A stretch of 8,141 nt of DNA from Nitriliruptoraceae bacterium (GCA_007125475.1 SLDB01000354.1:1-8141); one strand, 5' to 3'. Positions 1-7,006 are shown, numbered from the stretch's first letter. Numbers and translations are program-made. Notes: generated by a model not told the origin, from the letters alone.

Positions 1-1008
1 CGTGGGCCGGCGTGGTCGAACTCGCTGTTCGAGGACAACGCCGAGTTCGGCCTCGGGATCCGCCTCGGGCTCGACGAACAGCGCATCGTCGCCGAGCACC
101 TGCTGCGGCAGCTGGCCGGAGACCTCGGCGAGGACCTCGTCGACGCCCTCCTCGGCGGGGTGTCGGCCGCCGACGAAGCCGGTCTCGCCGACCAGCGCGA
201 CCGGGTCGCCGAACTGCGCCGCCGGTTGGCGTCGGTCACCGGTGAGCTCCGGGTGGCGGCGCGCCACCTGGAGGCGATCGCCGGGGCGCTGGTCCGCCGC
301 GACGTGTGGATCGTCGGAGGGGACGGCTGGGCCTACGACATCGGGTTCGGCGGGCTCGACCACGTCCTGGCCTCCGGCGCCGACGTCAACGTGCTGGTCC
401 TTGACACCGAGGTGTACTCCAACACCGGGGGCCAGGCCTCGAAGGCGACCCCGCGTGGTGCCGTCGCCCGTTTCGCCACGTCCGGCAAGGAGACCCCCAA
501 GAAGGACCTCGGCCTCCTGGCGATGCAGTACGGCAGCGTCTACGTCGCCCAGGTCGCCCTCGGTGCGAACGAGATGCAGACGATCAAAGCGTTCCGCGAG
601 GCCGAGGCGTGGCCGGGACCCTCGCTGCTGCTGGCTTACTCGACCTGCATCGCCCACGGCGTCGACATGCGGCACTCGATGGACCGCATGGAGCTCGCCG
701 TGGACACCGGGTACTGGCCGCTGTTCCGCTACCAGCCCCAGGACGCCGACGACGCGACCCCGCTCACCCTCGACTCGCGACCACCGAAGCGCGCGGTCGA
801 GGAGTTCCTCGCCACCGAGGGCAGATTCGAGGTCCTGGCACGCAACGACCCTGAGCGGGCGGCGCGGCTGCGGTCGCAGATCGCCCACGACATCACCGAA
901 CGCCGGGCGTACTACGAGCAGCTCGCCGGTGTTCAGCGACGGCTGCATGAGGACGGGGACGAGTCGGCCCCCACCAGCGATGACGACGACGGGCGGGAGG
1001 GATCATGA
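1..1008 (+). CDS. nifJ: Pyruvate:ferredoxin (flavodoxin) oxidoreductase, C-terminal part
   Basis: This is the last 335 residues of a PFOR; the reading frame is open at base 1 and the N-terminal roughly 850 residues lie outside the window. PFOR oxidatively decarboxylates pyruvate with CoA to acetyl-CoA and CO2 and passes electrons to ferredoxin or flavodoxin; it is cytoplasmic and uses thiamine diphosphate (TPP). The visible part is the TPP-binding domain. It opens with GPAWSNSLFEDNAEFG (residues 2-17), has the TPP/Mg motif GDGWAYDIG (residues 107-115), then DTEVYSNTGGQ, and then YSTCIAHG. By analogy with the Desulfovibrio africanus enzyme, the Cys of YSTCIAHG (residue 216, bases 646-648) is the last ligand of the proximal 4Fe-4S cluster; the other ligands and the ferredoxin-like domain are upstream of the window. 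The C-terminus is acidic and low in complexity. The stop TGA overlaps the next gene's ATG. No frameshift is seen. Family assignment is very secure; whether the physiological direction is oxidation or CO2 fixation cannot be told. Confidence 0.96.
   Translation, partial: RGPAWSNSLFEDNAEFGLGIRLGLDEQRIVAEHLLRQLAGDLGEDLVDALLGGVSAADEAGLADQRDRVAELRRRLASVTGELRVAARHLEAIAGALVRRDVWIVGGDGWAYDIGFGGLDHVLASGADVNVLVLDTEVYSNTGGQASKATPRGAVARFATSGKETPKKDLGLLAMQYGSVYVAQVALGANEMQTIKAFREAEAWPGPSLLLAYSTCIAHGVDMRHSMDRMELAVDTGYWPLFRYQPQDADDATPLTLDSRPPKRAVEEFLATEGRFEVLARNDPERAARLRSQIAHDITERRAYYEQLAGVQRRLHEDGDESAPTSDDDDGREGS
995..1001 (+). promoter_or_regulatory. Ribosome binding site of the DHOD-like gene
   Basis: GGGAGGG ends 3 bases before the ATG at 1005, inside the end of the PFOR coding region. 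It is a good Shine-Dalgarno match, with slightly short spacing. It supports the ATG at 1005 over the in-frame GTG at 1053, which has no purine-rich sequence before it. Together with the ATGA overlap it points to translational coupling to PFOR. Confidence 0.7.
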
Positions 1009-2102
1009 GCGACGAGGTCTGGGGGCTCTTCGACGACGACGGCCTCGTCGGCGTGGGTCGCAAGGTCACCGGTGACCGCCGCACGGTCGGCGAGGTCGAC
1101 CTGGCGGTGCGCTACCTGGGGCTCGAGCTGCCCACGCCGGTGGTCGCCTCGGCGAGCCCGATCAACAGCGACCCAAGGGTCTGGCCCGAGTTGCAGGCCG
1201 CCGGGGTGGGGGCGGTGGTCCTGCCCAGTCTGTTCGAGGAGCAGCTCGAGGAGGAGTCGCGCCAGGCCGACGAATTGTTCGGGTTGGCGTCCGACACCAA
1301 CCCGGAGGCGACCGCGGGGTACTTCCCGGTCCTCACCGCCTACAACCACGGGTTGCAGCGGTACCTCGACACGATCACGGCGGCGAAACGGGCGTTGCAG
1401 ATCCCGGTGATCGCGAGCCTGAACGGGGTCACCCCGGGTGGGTGGACGGGTTACGCCCGCGAGCTCGCCGACGCCGGCGCCGACGCGATCGAACTGAACG
1501 TCTACCGGGTCGCCGCCGATCCGGCCTTCGACGCCGCCGCCGTCGAGGCCGAGACCCTGGCGGTCGTCGAGGCGGTCGTGGCGGCGTGCGACGTCCCGGT
1601 CGCGGTGAAGCTCTCGCCGTACTGGTCGGCGCTGGCCAACTTCGCGGTCCGCCTCGTCGAGGCCGGCGCGGCGGGGCTGGTGATGTTCAACCGCTTCTAC
1701 CAACCCGACATCGACGTCGAGGCGTTGCGCGTCGGCCCACGCCTGGTCCTGTCCACGTCCCAGGAGTTGCGTCTGCCGCTGCGGTGGTCGGCGTTGCTGC
1801 ACGGCCGCGTCGACGCCTCGATCGGGTTGAGCACCGGGGTGCACGAGCCCGACGACGTCGTCAAGGCGCTCGCGGCCGGCGCCGACGTCGCGATGACGAC
1901 CTCGGCGCTGCTGCACCACGGCCCGGCCCATGCCGGCGTCCTGGTCTCCGGGTTGCGCCGATGGCTCGCCGACCACGGTTACGACGGGGCGAGCCAACTC
2001 ACGGGGGCGATGAGCCAGCGAGCGGTAACGGATCCCGCCGCGTTCGAGCGGGCGAACTACCTCGAGGAGATCACGACCGCGGCGCGCTCCTTCCGACGCT
2101 GA
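1005..2102 (+). CDS. Dihydroorotate dehydrogenase-like flavoprotein paired with PFOR
   Basis: This 365-residue cytoplasmic protein has the TIM-barrel fold of the FMN-dependent dihydroorotate dehydrogenases. It best fits the 'dihydroorotate dehydrogenase-like protein' family often encoded next to PFOR; its reaction is unknown to me. The family core starts at VDLAVRYLGLELPTPVVAS (residues 31-49), so the first 30 acidic residues are an extension. Further matches are VIASLNG (135-141), the barrel strand AIELNVY (161-167), VKLSPY (201-206, keeping the FMN-contacting Lys at 202), and the C-terminal FMN-phosphate region around STGVHEPDDVVKALAAGADV (276-295). True class 1 enzymes have ELN-x-S-C-P-N, whose Cys is the catalytic base; here that position is Arg168, and the only Cys in the protein (195) lies elsewhere. 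Genuine dihydroorotate oxidation is therefore unlikely. The start overlaps the PFOR stop by 4 bases. FMN binding is inferred from the fold. Confidence 0.9.
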   Translation: MSDEVWGLFDDDGLVGVGRKVTGDRRTVGEVDLAVRYLGLELPTPVVASASPINSDPRVWPELQAAGVGAVVLPSLFEEQLEEESRQADELFGLASDTNPEATAGYFPVLTAYNHGLQRYLDTITAAKRALQIPVIASLNGVTPGGWTGYARELADAGADAIELNVYRVAADPAFDAAAVEAETLAVVEAVVAACDVPVAVKLSPYWSALANFAVRLVEAGAAGLVMFNRFYQPDIDVEALRVGPRLVLSTSQELRLPLRWSALLHGRVDASIGLSTGVHEPDDVVKALAAGADVAMTTSALLHHGPAHAGVLVSGLRRWLADHGYDGASQLTGAMSQRAVTDPAAFERANYLEEITTAARSFRR

Positions 2103-2129
2103 GCCGGACGTGCCTCGGCCGGCGGCGGG
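2103..2129. terminator. Short convergent spacer with possible weak hairpin
   Basis: Only 27 bases separate the stops of the convergent DHOD-like and kinase genes. The spacer contains the inverted repeat GCCGG (2103-2107) and CCGGC (2119-2123) around an 11-base loop. There is no T-tract on either strand, so an intrinsic bidirectional terminator is only a possibility. Transcripts from both sides probably overlap here. Confidence 0.2.
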
Positions 2130-4325
2130 TCAGCAGGGCTGTGGCTCGCCGGCGGTGTCGGCCCCGACGGCGGCCTCGATGGCGGCGGCGAGTTGGCGGA
2201 TCGTGTAGGGCTTGTCGAGCCACGCACTGACCTCGTCGGCGGCGAGGTCGTACGCCGACGCGGCGTCGGCGTACCCGGAACACAGGATCACCGGGAGCAG
2301 TGGCCGGTGGGCACGGGCGTCACGCAGCAGCTGCACGCCGTCACGACCCGGCATCGTCAGGTCGGTGATCACGATGTCGAACGCCTCCGGTGCGGCGGCG
2401 AACGCCGTCATCGCGTCGTCGCCGTCGACGGCCGGTGTCACCATGTGGCCGAGGTGACCGAGCGCCTGCGCCATGGTGGTCCGCAGCTGTTGTTCGTCGT
2501 CCACGAGGAGGATGCGGATCCCCGCCGTGCCGCCGTGGTCGCGCCGGGTTCCGGTCGTCTCGACGGCCTTGAGGACCTGCGGTCCCGGCTGCCCGGCCAG
2601 CGGCACCGCGTCGACGGCCTCTCCGTCGACGGGCAGCGTGATCGTGAACGTCGCTCCCTGCCCCGGGCGGGAGTCCACGTCGATCTCCCCGCGCAGTGAG
2701 GTCACGGCGGCGTGGACGCTGGCCAAGCCCAGCCCGGTTCCCTCGGTCGGTCCTTTCGTGGTGAAGAACGGGTCGAAGATCCTGCGCAGGTGCTCGGGGG
2801 CGATCCCCGGTCCGTTGTCGGACACGGTGAGGGCGAGCCGGGGTGTTGCGGCGTCGTCGCCGGCGTGGTGCAGCCCGATGCGCACCCGAGGAGAGTCGGT
2901 GTCGCTGGCGACCAGGGCCTGGGTGGCGTTCGTGACGAGGTTGATCAGGATCTGGTCGATCTCGGTGGTGCGCAGCCGGACCGGCCCGTCGGCGGCGAGG
3001 TCGGTGAGCAGGGCCACGCGTGAGGGCAGCGAGGCGCGCAGCAGTGGGAGGGTGTCGTAGACGGTGTCCAGCAGCGAGGTCGCGTGGCGGTCGACGTCGG
3101 TGTGGCGCCCGAACGTCATCATCTGACGGACGACGTCCCGGGCACGTCCGCACGCGGTGATGATCGTGCCCATGTCCTCGTCGATCCCCGGCGCCCCGGG
3201 CTGCAGCTGACGGGCCTCGGCGACCGCCAGAACGGTCGCCAGGACGTTGTTGAAGTCGTGGGCGACGCCGCTCGCCAACGTGCCGAGGGCTTCGAGCTTC
3301 TCGGAGCGGCGCAGGTGCACCTCCATCTGGCGTTCGGTGGTGACGTCGCGCAGGACGGCGACGAACGCCTCGACGGCGCCGTCGGGGGAGCGCACCGGTG
3401 CGAGCTCGGCGTCCAGGACGATCTCGTCCGCCGACGACGCCAGCCGCACGTCGCCGCTCCAGGGCCGTTGCGCCTCGATGGCGTCGCGCAGCGCCGAGGC
3501 GTGCTCGTCACCACCGAGCTCGTCGATCCGCGTGATCCGGGGAACGACCGGGTCGGCGACGAGGTCGTTGGCCGAGTGGTTGGTGTAGACCACGGTGCCG
3601 TCGACGTCGGCGATGAGGATGAGGTCGCGTGCCTGGGCGATGGCCTTGGCCAGCCGGTGGACCTCGGCTTCGGCCCGGCGACGCTCGGCGACCTCGTGCT
3701 CGAGCTCGAGGTTGCGTTCGGCCAGGTGCTGACGCTGCTCCTCGAGTGAGTGGGACGTCGCCTGCTCGTTCGCGATCGAGGACTCCAGCCGTCGCAGCAC
3801 CACGGCGGCGGGGATGGTGAGGACCGAGGTGACGAACACGATGTTGAGGGCGATCACCAGCCACTCCAGGGTGCCGTGATCACCGAGGGCGAAGACGCGG
3901 TCGTCGACGTGGTCGAGGAGGCCGGCGGCGACGAGGGTGACGGCCGTGATCGCGATCGCGAGCACCGCGGGGCGTAGCCCCAGCAGCAGGGCGGTGATCA
4001 CCGGGAACGCGATGAGGTAGACCTGGCCGGTGACGCCGACGAACCCGAGGAACCAGGCTCCGACGGCGTAGGTGAGCACGATCAGCCCCAGCGAGCGCGT
4101 GCGGTAGCCCAGCCGGGGCCAGAACGTCAGGACCGCGAGCGCGCCGAGGGCGACGAGGTCGACGGCGGCGATCGCGTGGTGTCCGTTCGCGGCGGCGAAC
4201 ACCACGCTGGGGATCACCGCGATCGTGGCCAGCACGAACACGACGCGCAGGATCGACGCGAGCATCCTCACGCGCCAGGCTTCGACCGCCGGCCGGGTAC
4301 CCGGCGGTTCGCGGTCCGTGTCCAT
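2130..4325 (-). CDS. Membrane-bound PAS hybrid sensor histidine kinase with C-terminal receiver
   Basis: This is a 731-residue hybrid kinase that autophosphorylates on His in response to an unknown signal and passes the phosphate to its own receiver. About six membrane helices lie between residues 24 and 176 with very short loops, so no large external sensor domain is present. A coiled-coil-like stretch (178-225) and a PAS-like domain (about 226-335) follow. The dimerisation/phosphoacceptor motif is GVAHDFNN with His356, typical of NtrB-like kinases. ATP-binding motifs are all present: N-box INLVTNATQAL (461-471), DNGPGI (503-508), FDPFFTTK (517-524) and GTGLGLA (529-535). The receiver (603-717) has acidic pair Asp609/Asp610, phosphoacceptor Asp655, Ser683 and Lys705, so it looks active. 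It ends without an output domain. The ATG at 4325 is chosen because it has a ribosome binding site and avoids a 121-base overlap with the transporter gene upstream. It probably shares a transcript with that transporter. Ligand and partner are unknown. Confidence 0.93.
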   Translation of the reverse strand: MDTDREPPGTRPAVEAWRVRMLASILRVVFVLATIAVIPSVVFAAANGHHAIAAVDLVALGALAVLTFWPRLGYRTRSLGLIVLTYAVGAWFLGFVGVTGQVYLIAFPVITALLLGLRPAVLAIAITAVTLVAAGLLDHVDDRVFALGDHGTLEWLVIALNIVFVTSVLTIPAAVVLRRLESSIANEQATSHSLEEQRQHLAERNLELEHEVAERRRAEAEVHRLAKAIAQARDLILIADVDGTVVYTNHSANDLVADPVVPRITRIDELGGDEHASALRDAIEAQRPWSGDVRLASSADEIVLDAELAPVRSPDGAVEAFVAVLRDVTTERQMEVHLRRSEKLEALGTLASGVAHDFNNVLATVLAVAEARQLQPGAPGIDEDMGTIITACGRARDVVRQMMTFGRHTDVDRHATSLLDTVYDTLPLLRASLPSRVALLTDLAADGPVRLRTTEIDQILINLVTNATQALVASDTDSPRVRIGLHHAGDDAATPRLALTVSDNGPGIAPEHLRRIFDPFFTTKGPTEGTGLGLASVHAAVTSLRGEIDVDSRPGQGATFTITLPVDGEAVDAVPLAGQPGPQVLKAVETTGTRRDHGGTAGIRILLVDDEQQLRTTMAQALGHLGHMVTPAVDGDDAMTAFAAAPEAFDIVITDLTMPGRDGVQLLRDARAHRPLLPVILCSGYADAASAYDLAADEVSAWLDKPYTIRQLAAAIEAAVGADTAGEPQPC

Positions 4326-4327
4326 CA

Positions 4328-4334
4328 CCTCTCC
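4328..4334 (-). promoter_or_regulatory. Ribosome binding site deciding the kinase start
   Basis: On the minus strand GGAGAGG precedes the ATG at 4325; counting from its GGAG part the spacing is 5 bases. It lies in the 29-base gap after the transporter stop. It argues for the start at 4325 and against the longer frame opening at 4475, which would add 50 Arg/Pro/Gly-rich residues inside the transporter gene. Confidence 0.7.
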
Positions 4335-4354
4335 GCGGCCTCGTGGTGGCCGGC

Positions 4355-6874
4355 CTACCGACTGGCCCCCCGTCCTCTGAGGATCGGCTGCTGACGGGTG
4401 GGACTGAAGCCCTGATTCCGCGCGGGTTCGACGTCGGGTGCCGGCCCGCGCCCACCCGTGTCGTAGCGGTCCCACAGCGCCAGGAGGCTGGGGAGCACCA
4501 GCACGGCCGCGACGACGGAGAACACGATCGCGTACACGATGACGTAGCCGAGTTGCTCGAACGGGGCGAGCGTCGAGGTGACCAGCACCCCGAACCCGAT
4601 CGCGGTGGTGAGCGCGGATCCCACCAGCGCCCCACCGGTGTCCCGCAGGGTGCGGCGCAGGGCCAGCTCGCGGCCCTCGGCCCGCCCACGCTCCTCGAGG
4701 AAGCGGGAGGTGACGTGGATCGTGAACGGCACCCCGATCCCGATCGAGAGCGCCGCGAGCGTCGCCGTGACCGGGTTGAGGGGGACTCCGGTGAGCGCCA
4801 TCGTCCCGAACGTCAGCGCGAGGACGAGCCCGACGGGGGCGACGGTGACCACACCCAGCAGCGGACGGCGCGCGCTGAAAGTGAAATGGATCGTCAACAG
4901 CGCCATCGCGGCGCCGAGGGCGATGAGCAGGGAGCGCAGTTGGGAGTCCTCGATGTCCTGGCCGATCCCGGCCTGCAGGATCTCCTCGGAGGTCACGACC
5001 ACCTCGGCGCCGGCCTCGCTCACCGGGTCGAAGGCGGTCTTCAGGTCCTCAGCCAGGCGCCAGGCACCGGCCTGGCCGGCGGAGGTGCGCACCTCGACGC
5101 GGGTCGACCACCCGTCCCCGGTGGGTGCCAGCACCGCGTCGGCGGTGTCGGACTCCTCGATCAGTAGCCGGTAGGCGGCGTCGACGTCGCCGTCGTCGGC
5201 GATCCGACCGTCGGCGGAGACCCCGAACCCGGTGAGGGCGTCGGCGAGTTCGTCGTCGACGCCCCGTAGCACGGAGGCGATCGAGGTGGCGTCGGTCCGG
5301 CCGGCGACGGTGTCGACGTCCTCGATCTCCGCGCTCACCTCGACGGCCTCGAGGACGGCGTTGTGCACCGCCGGATCGTCGAGCGGACCACGTACCAGGA
5401 CCTGGGTCGACTCCTCGAACCCCCCGTTGAACGCGGATTCGAGGACCTCGAAGGTCTCCAGCAGCGGTTCGTCACTGGGGACGAAGTCGGTGAGGGAGAA
5501 CTCCGAGTCCAGCTGGGTGTAGCCGTACCCGCCGAGCCCGACGAGTGCGACGGCGGCGACCAGCGTCGCTCCCGGTCGTCGCTCGGCGAGCCAGGCGGTG
5601 CGGGCGATCGTGCGCGGCAGAGCGGACTGGCGGGTGCGGGCGAGCGCGCCCGTCGGGAGGCGGTCTGCTGCGGCACCGCGACGGTCCAGCAGGGTGCGGG
5701 CCGCCAACAGCAGGGTGAGGGCGAGGACGAACGCGGCGGCGATCCCGACGGCCGCGAGCACCCCCAGCGTCGCGAGGAACTCGACGGGGCTTGCCAGGTT
5801 GGTGAGGAAGCCGATCGCGGTGGCCGCGGTGCACAGCGCCAACGTCAGCCCCACCGTGCGGCCGGTGGTCCCCGCGGCGGCGGTGGGGTGTGCCCGACCG
5901 CCGAGCTCGCTTCGGTACCGCGCCAACAGGTGGATGGCGAAGTCGACCCCGAGGCCGACGATCAGGATCGGCACGATCTGGGTCTGGGGGGAGAAGTACC
6001 CGATCAACCCGGCGTAGTCGGGTCCGAGGAGCACCCCGGCGCCCTGCATCCACACCACCGCGAGGACGATCACCGCCAGGGTGAGTCCTACGTCGGCGGC
6101 GGTGCGGCGCACGAGGACGCCCCGTCGCCCGTCGTTGCCCGGGGTCCAGTACACGGCCGCGAGGACCACGAGGATGATCGCCAACGCGGTGCCGAAGAGG
6201 CGACCGACCTCGGGGCCGATGTCTCCGCTGGAGAGGAGCAGCCCGAAGCTGAAGGCGGTGGCGGTGACGCCGTCGGGGAGGTCGGCGGCGGCGATCACGT
6301 CGGCCAGCTCCTCCTGGCGTGCCGTCGTCGCGGCCTCGTCGAGCCCCTCGACGTCCTGGAACACCAGCACGAGTCCGGTCCGGGCGTCGTCGGCCAGGAG
6401 CCCGTCGACGAGGCCGGCGACCTCGTCGGGGAGGCGTTCGCGGCCCTCCTCCTGCAGGTCGCGTACGGCGGCGTCGTCGAGTTCGGCGACGTCGATCCCC
6501 GCGGCGTCGACCGCGGCCTCGGCGGGGTCGAGGTAGGAGGCGATCGGCGGCTGTTGGCCGCCGGTGACGAGGGTGTCGGCGGCGTCGGAGGTGGTGATCG
6601 CCTCCCGGATCGAGCCGGCGGCCCGTAACCCGTCGACCGAGCGCAGGTCCCGGTCGGACTCGACGACGACCTGCGTCACGGCCTGTGACTCACCGAACTC
6701 CGCATCCAGGACGTCGAGGGCCTCGGAGAGCTCGTTGTCGACCGCGACGCCGTCTTCGCTGACCATCTGCGTGGCGAACCCACCGAGGACCACGGTTGCC
6801 AGCACCACGCCGGCGATGGTGACCAGTGGTCGGCTGGTGACGAATCGCGTCACGGCTCCGAGGATCCGGTCCAT
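4355..6874 (-). CDS. RND/MMPL-family (HAE3-like) membrane transporter
   Basis: This is an 839-residue inner-membrane protein with the duplicated RND layout: helix 1 (about 17-36), an extracytoplasmic domain of roughly 190 residues (37-225), helices 2-6 (226-395), a cytoplasmic linker, helix 7 (436-453), a second extracytoplasmic domain (about 455-645), and helices 8-12 (646-800). It ends in a polar cytoplasmic tail of about 35 residues. The first half carries GLGVDFAIHLLARYRSELGG (307-326), the family signature with Asp311 in helix 4, a likely proton-relay residue. The equivalent second-half motif is GIGVPFTIHVTSRFLEERG (712-730), with Pro716 in place of Asp. Relatives use proton flux to move lipids, hopanoids or other amphiphiles; the substrate here is unknown. 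The ATG at 6874 has a good ribosome binding site 6 bases away, better than the upstream in-frame GTG at 6901. The kinase gene follows after 29 bases. No membrane-fusion or outer-membrane partner is nearby, as is usual for this single-component type. Confidence 0.92.
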   Translation of the reverse strand: MDRILGAVTRFVTSRPLVTIAGVVLATVVLGGFATQMVSEDGVAVDNELSEALDVLDAEFGESQAVTQVVVESDRDLRSVDGLRAAGSIREAITTSDAADTLVTGGQQPPIASYLDPAEAAVDAAGIDVAELDDAAVRDLQEEGRERLPDEVAGLVDGLLADDARTGLVLVFQDVEGLDEAATTARQEELADVIAAADLPDGVTATAFSFGLLLSSGDIGPEVGRLFGTALAIILVVLAAVYWTPGNDGRRGVLVRRTAADVGLTLAVIVLAVVWMQGAGVLLGPDYAGLIGYFSPQTQIVPILIVGLGVDFAIHLLARYRSELGGRAHPTAAAGTTGRTVGLTLALCTAATAIGFLTNLASPVEFLATLGVLAAVGIAAAFVLALTLLLAARTLLDRRGAAADRLPTGALARTRQSALPRTIARTAWLAERRPGATLVAAVALVGLGGYGYTQLDSEFSLTDFVPSDEPLLETFEVLESAFNGGFEESTQVLVRGPLDDPAVHNAVLEAVEVSAEIEDVDTVAGRTDATSIASVLRGVDDELADALTGFGVSADGRIADDGDVDAAYRLLIEESDTADAVLAPTGDGWSTRVEVRTSAGQAGAWRLAEDLKTAFDPVSEAGAEVVVTSEEILQAGIGQDIEDSQLRSLLIALGAAMALLTIHFTFSARRPLLGVVTVAPVGLVLALTFGTMALTGVPLNPVTATLAALSIGIGVPFTIHVTSRFLEERGRAEGRELALRRTLRDTGGALVGSALTTAIGFGVLVTSTLAPFEQLGYVIVYAIVFSVVAAVLVLPSLLALWDRYDTGGRGPAPDVEPARNQGFSPTRQQPILRGRGASR

Positions 6875-6880
6875 GCTCGG

Positions 6881-6887
6881 CTCCACC
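6881..6887 (-). promoter_or_regulatory. Ribosome binding site of the transporter gene
   Basis: GGTGGAG on the minus strand; its GGAG core ends 6 bases before the ATG at 6874. This favours that ATG over the in-frame GTG at 6901, which has no comparable purine run just before it. Confidence 0.65.
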
Positions 6888-6932
6888 GTCGGTCGTCGCA
6901 CGTCCGGGGTGCGTCTGCGCCCCTGGGCTGTT

Positions 6933-6946
6933 CGGCGCCGGCGCCG
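6933..6946. promoter_or_regulatory. Perfect 14-base palindrome, possible operator
   Basis: CGGCGCCGGCGCCG is its own reverse complement over all 14 bases. It lies 59-72 bases upstream of the transporter ATG, in the non-coding gap. Its position suits a dimeric repressor site or a 5' leader hairpin. However, it is built only of G and C, so chance is a real alternative in this base composition. I found no convincing -10/-35 pair around it. Confidence 0.3.
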
Positions 6947-6965
6947 CGATGGTTGGTGGCAGACG

Positions 6966-7006
6966 GGTCACCGATGCCCGGTCACCGATGCCCGGTCACC
7001 GATGCC
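6966..7006. repeat. 14-base tandem repeat, nearly three copies
   Basis: The unit GGTCACCGATGCCC is repeated head to tail at 6966-6979 and 6980-6993, then 13 of its 14 bases at 6994-7006. The copies are identical over the shared bases. The array is non-coding, 92-132 bases upstream of the transporter ATG and 37 bases past the monooxygenase stop. It could be a set of direct-repeat protein-binding sites or a slippage-prone microsatellite. There are no spacers, so it is not a CRISPR. Confidence 0.85.

Noticed and set aside
933..1997. Long minus-strand open frame (354 residues) opposite the DHOD-like gene
   Set aside because: Its product is Arg/Asp/Gly/Val-rich with no recognisable fold. The plus-strand protein matches a known family over its full length. 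High third-position GC suppresses stop codons on the opposite strand.
3084..3749. Plus-strand open frame (221 residues) opposite the kinase
   Set aside because: It mirrors the kinase's PAS, phosphoacceptor-His and early ATPase regions and encodes no recognisable protein; the kinase motifs on the minus strand are decisive.
4326..4475. Kinase start at 4475, adding 50 residues
   Set aside because: The added residues are basic, Arg/Pro/Gly-rich and overlap the transporter gene by 121 bases. The ATG at 4325 has a proper ribosome binding site and leads directly into the membrane domain.
5363..6628. Long plus-strand open frame (421 residues) opposite the transporter gene
   Set aside because: Low-complexity Gly/Arg/Asp/Val composition, no motif, and fully inside the well-supported transporter gene; a composition artefact.
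6875..6901. Transporter start at the GTG at 6901
   Set aside because: The extra nine residues (GTG-initiated, RRPTVEPS) are unlike the usual MMPL N-terminus. The ATG at 6874 has a well-spaced ribosome binding site and begins MDRILGAVTRF, as relatives typically do.
6966..7006. Tandem repeat as a CRISPR remnant
   Set aside because: The units are only 14 bases and directly abut with no spacers; no cas gene is nearby.
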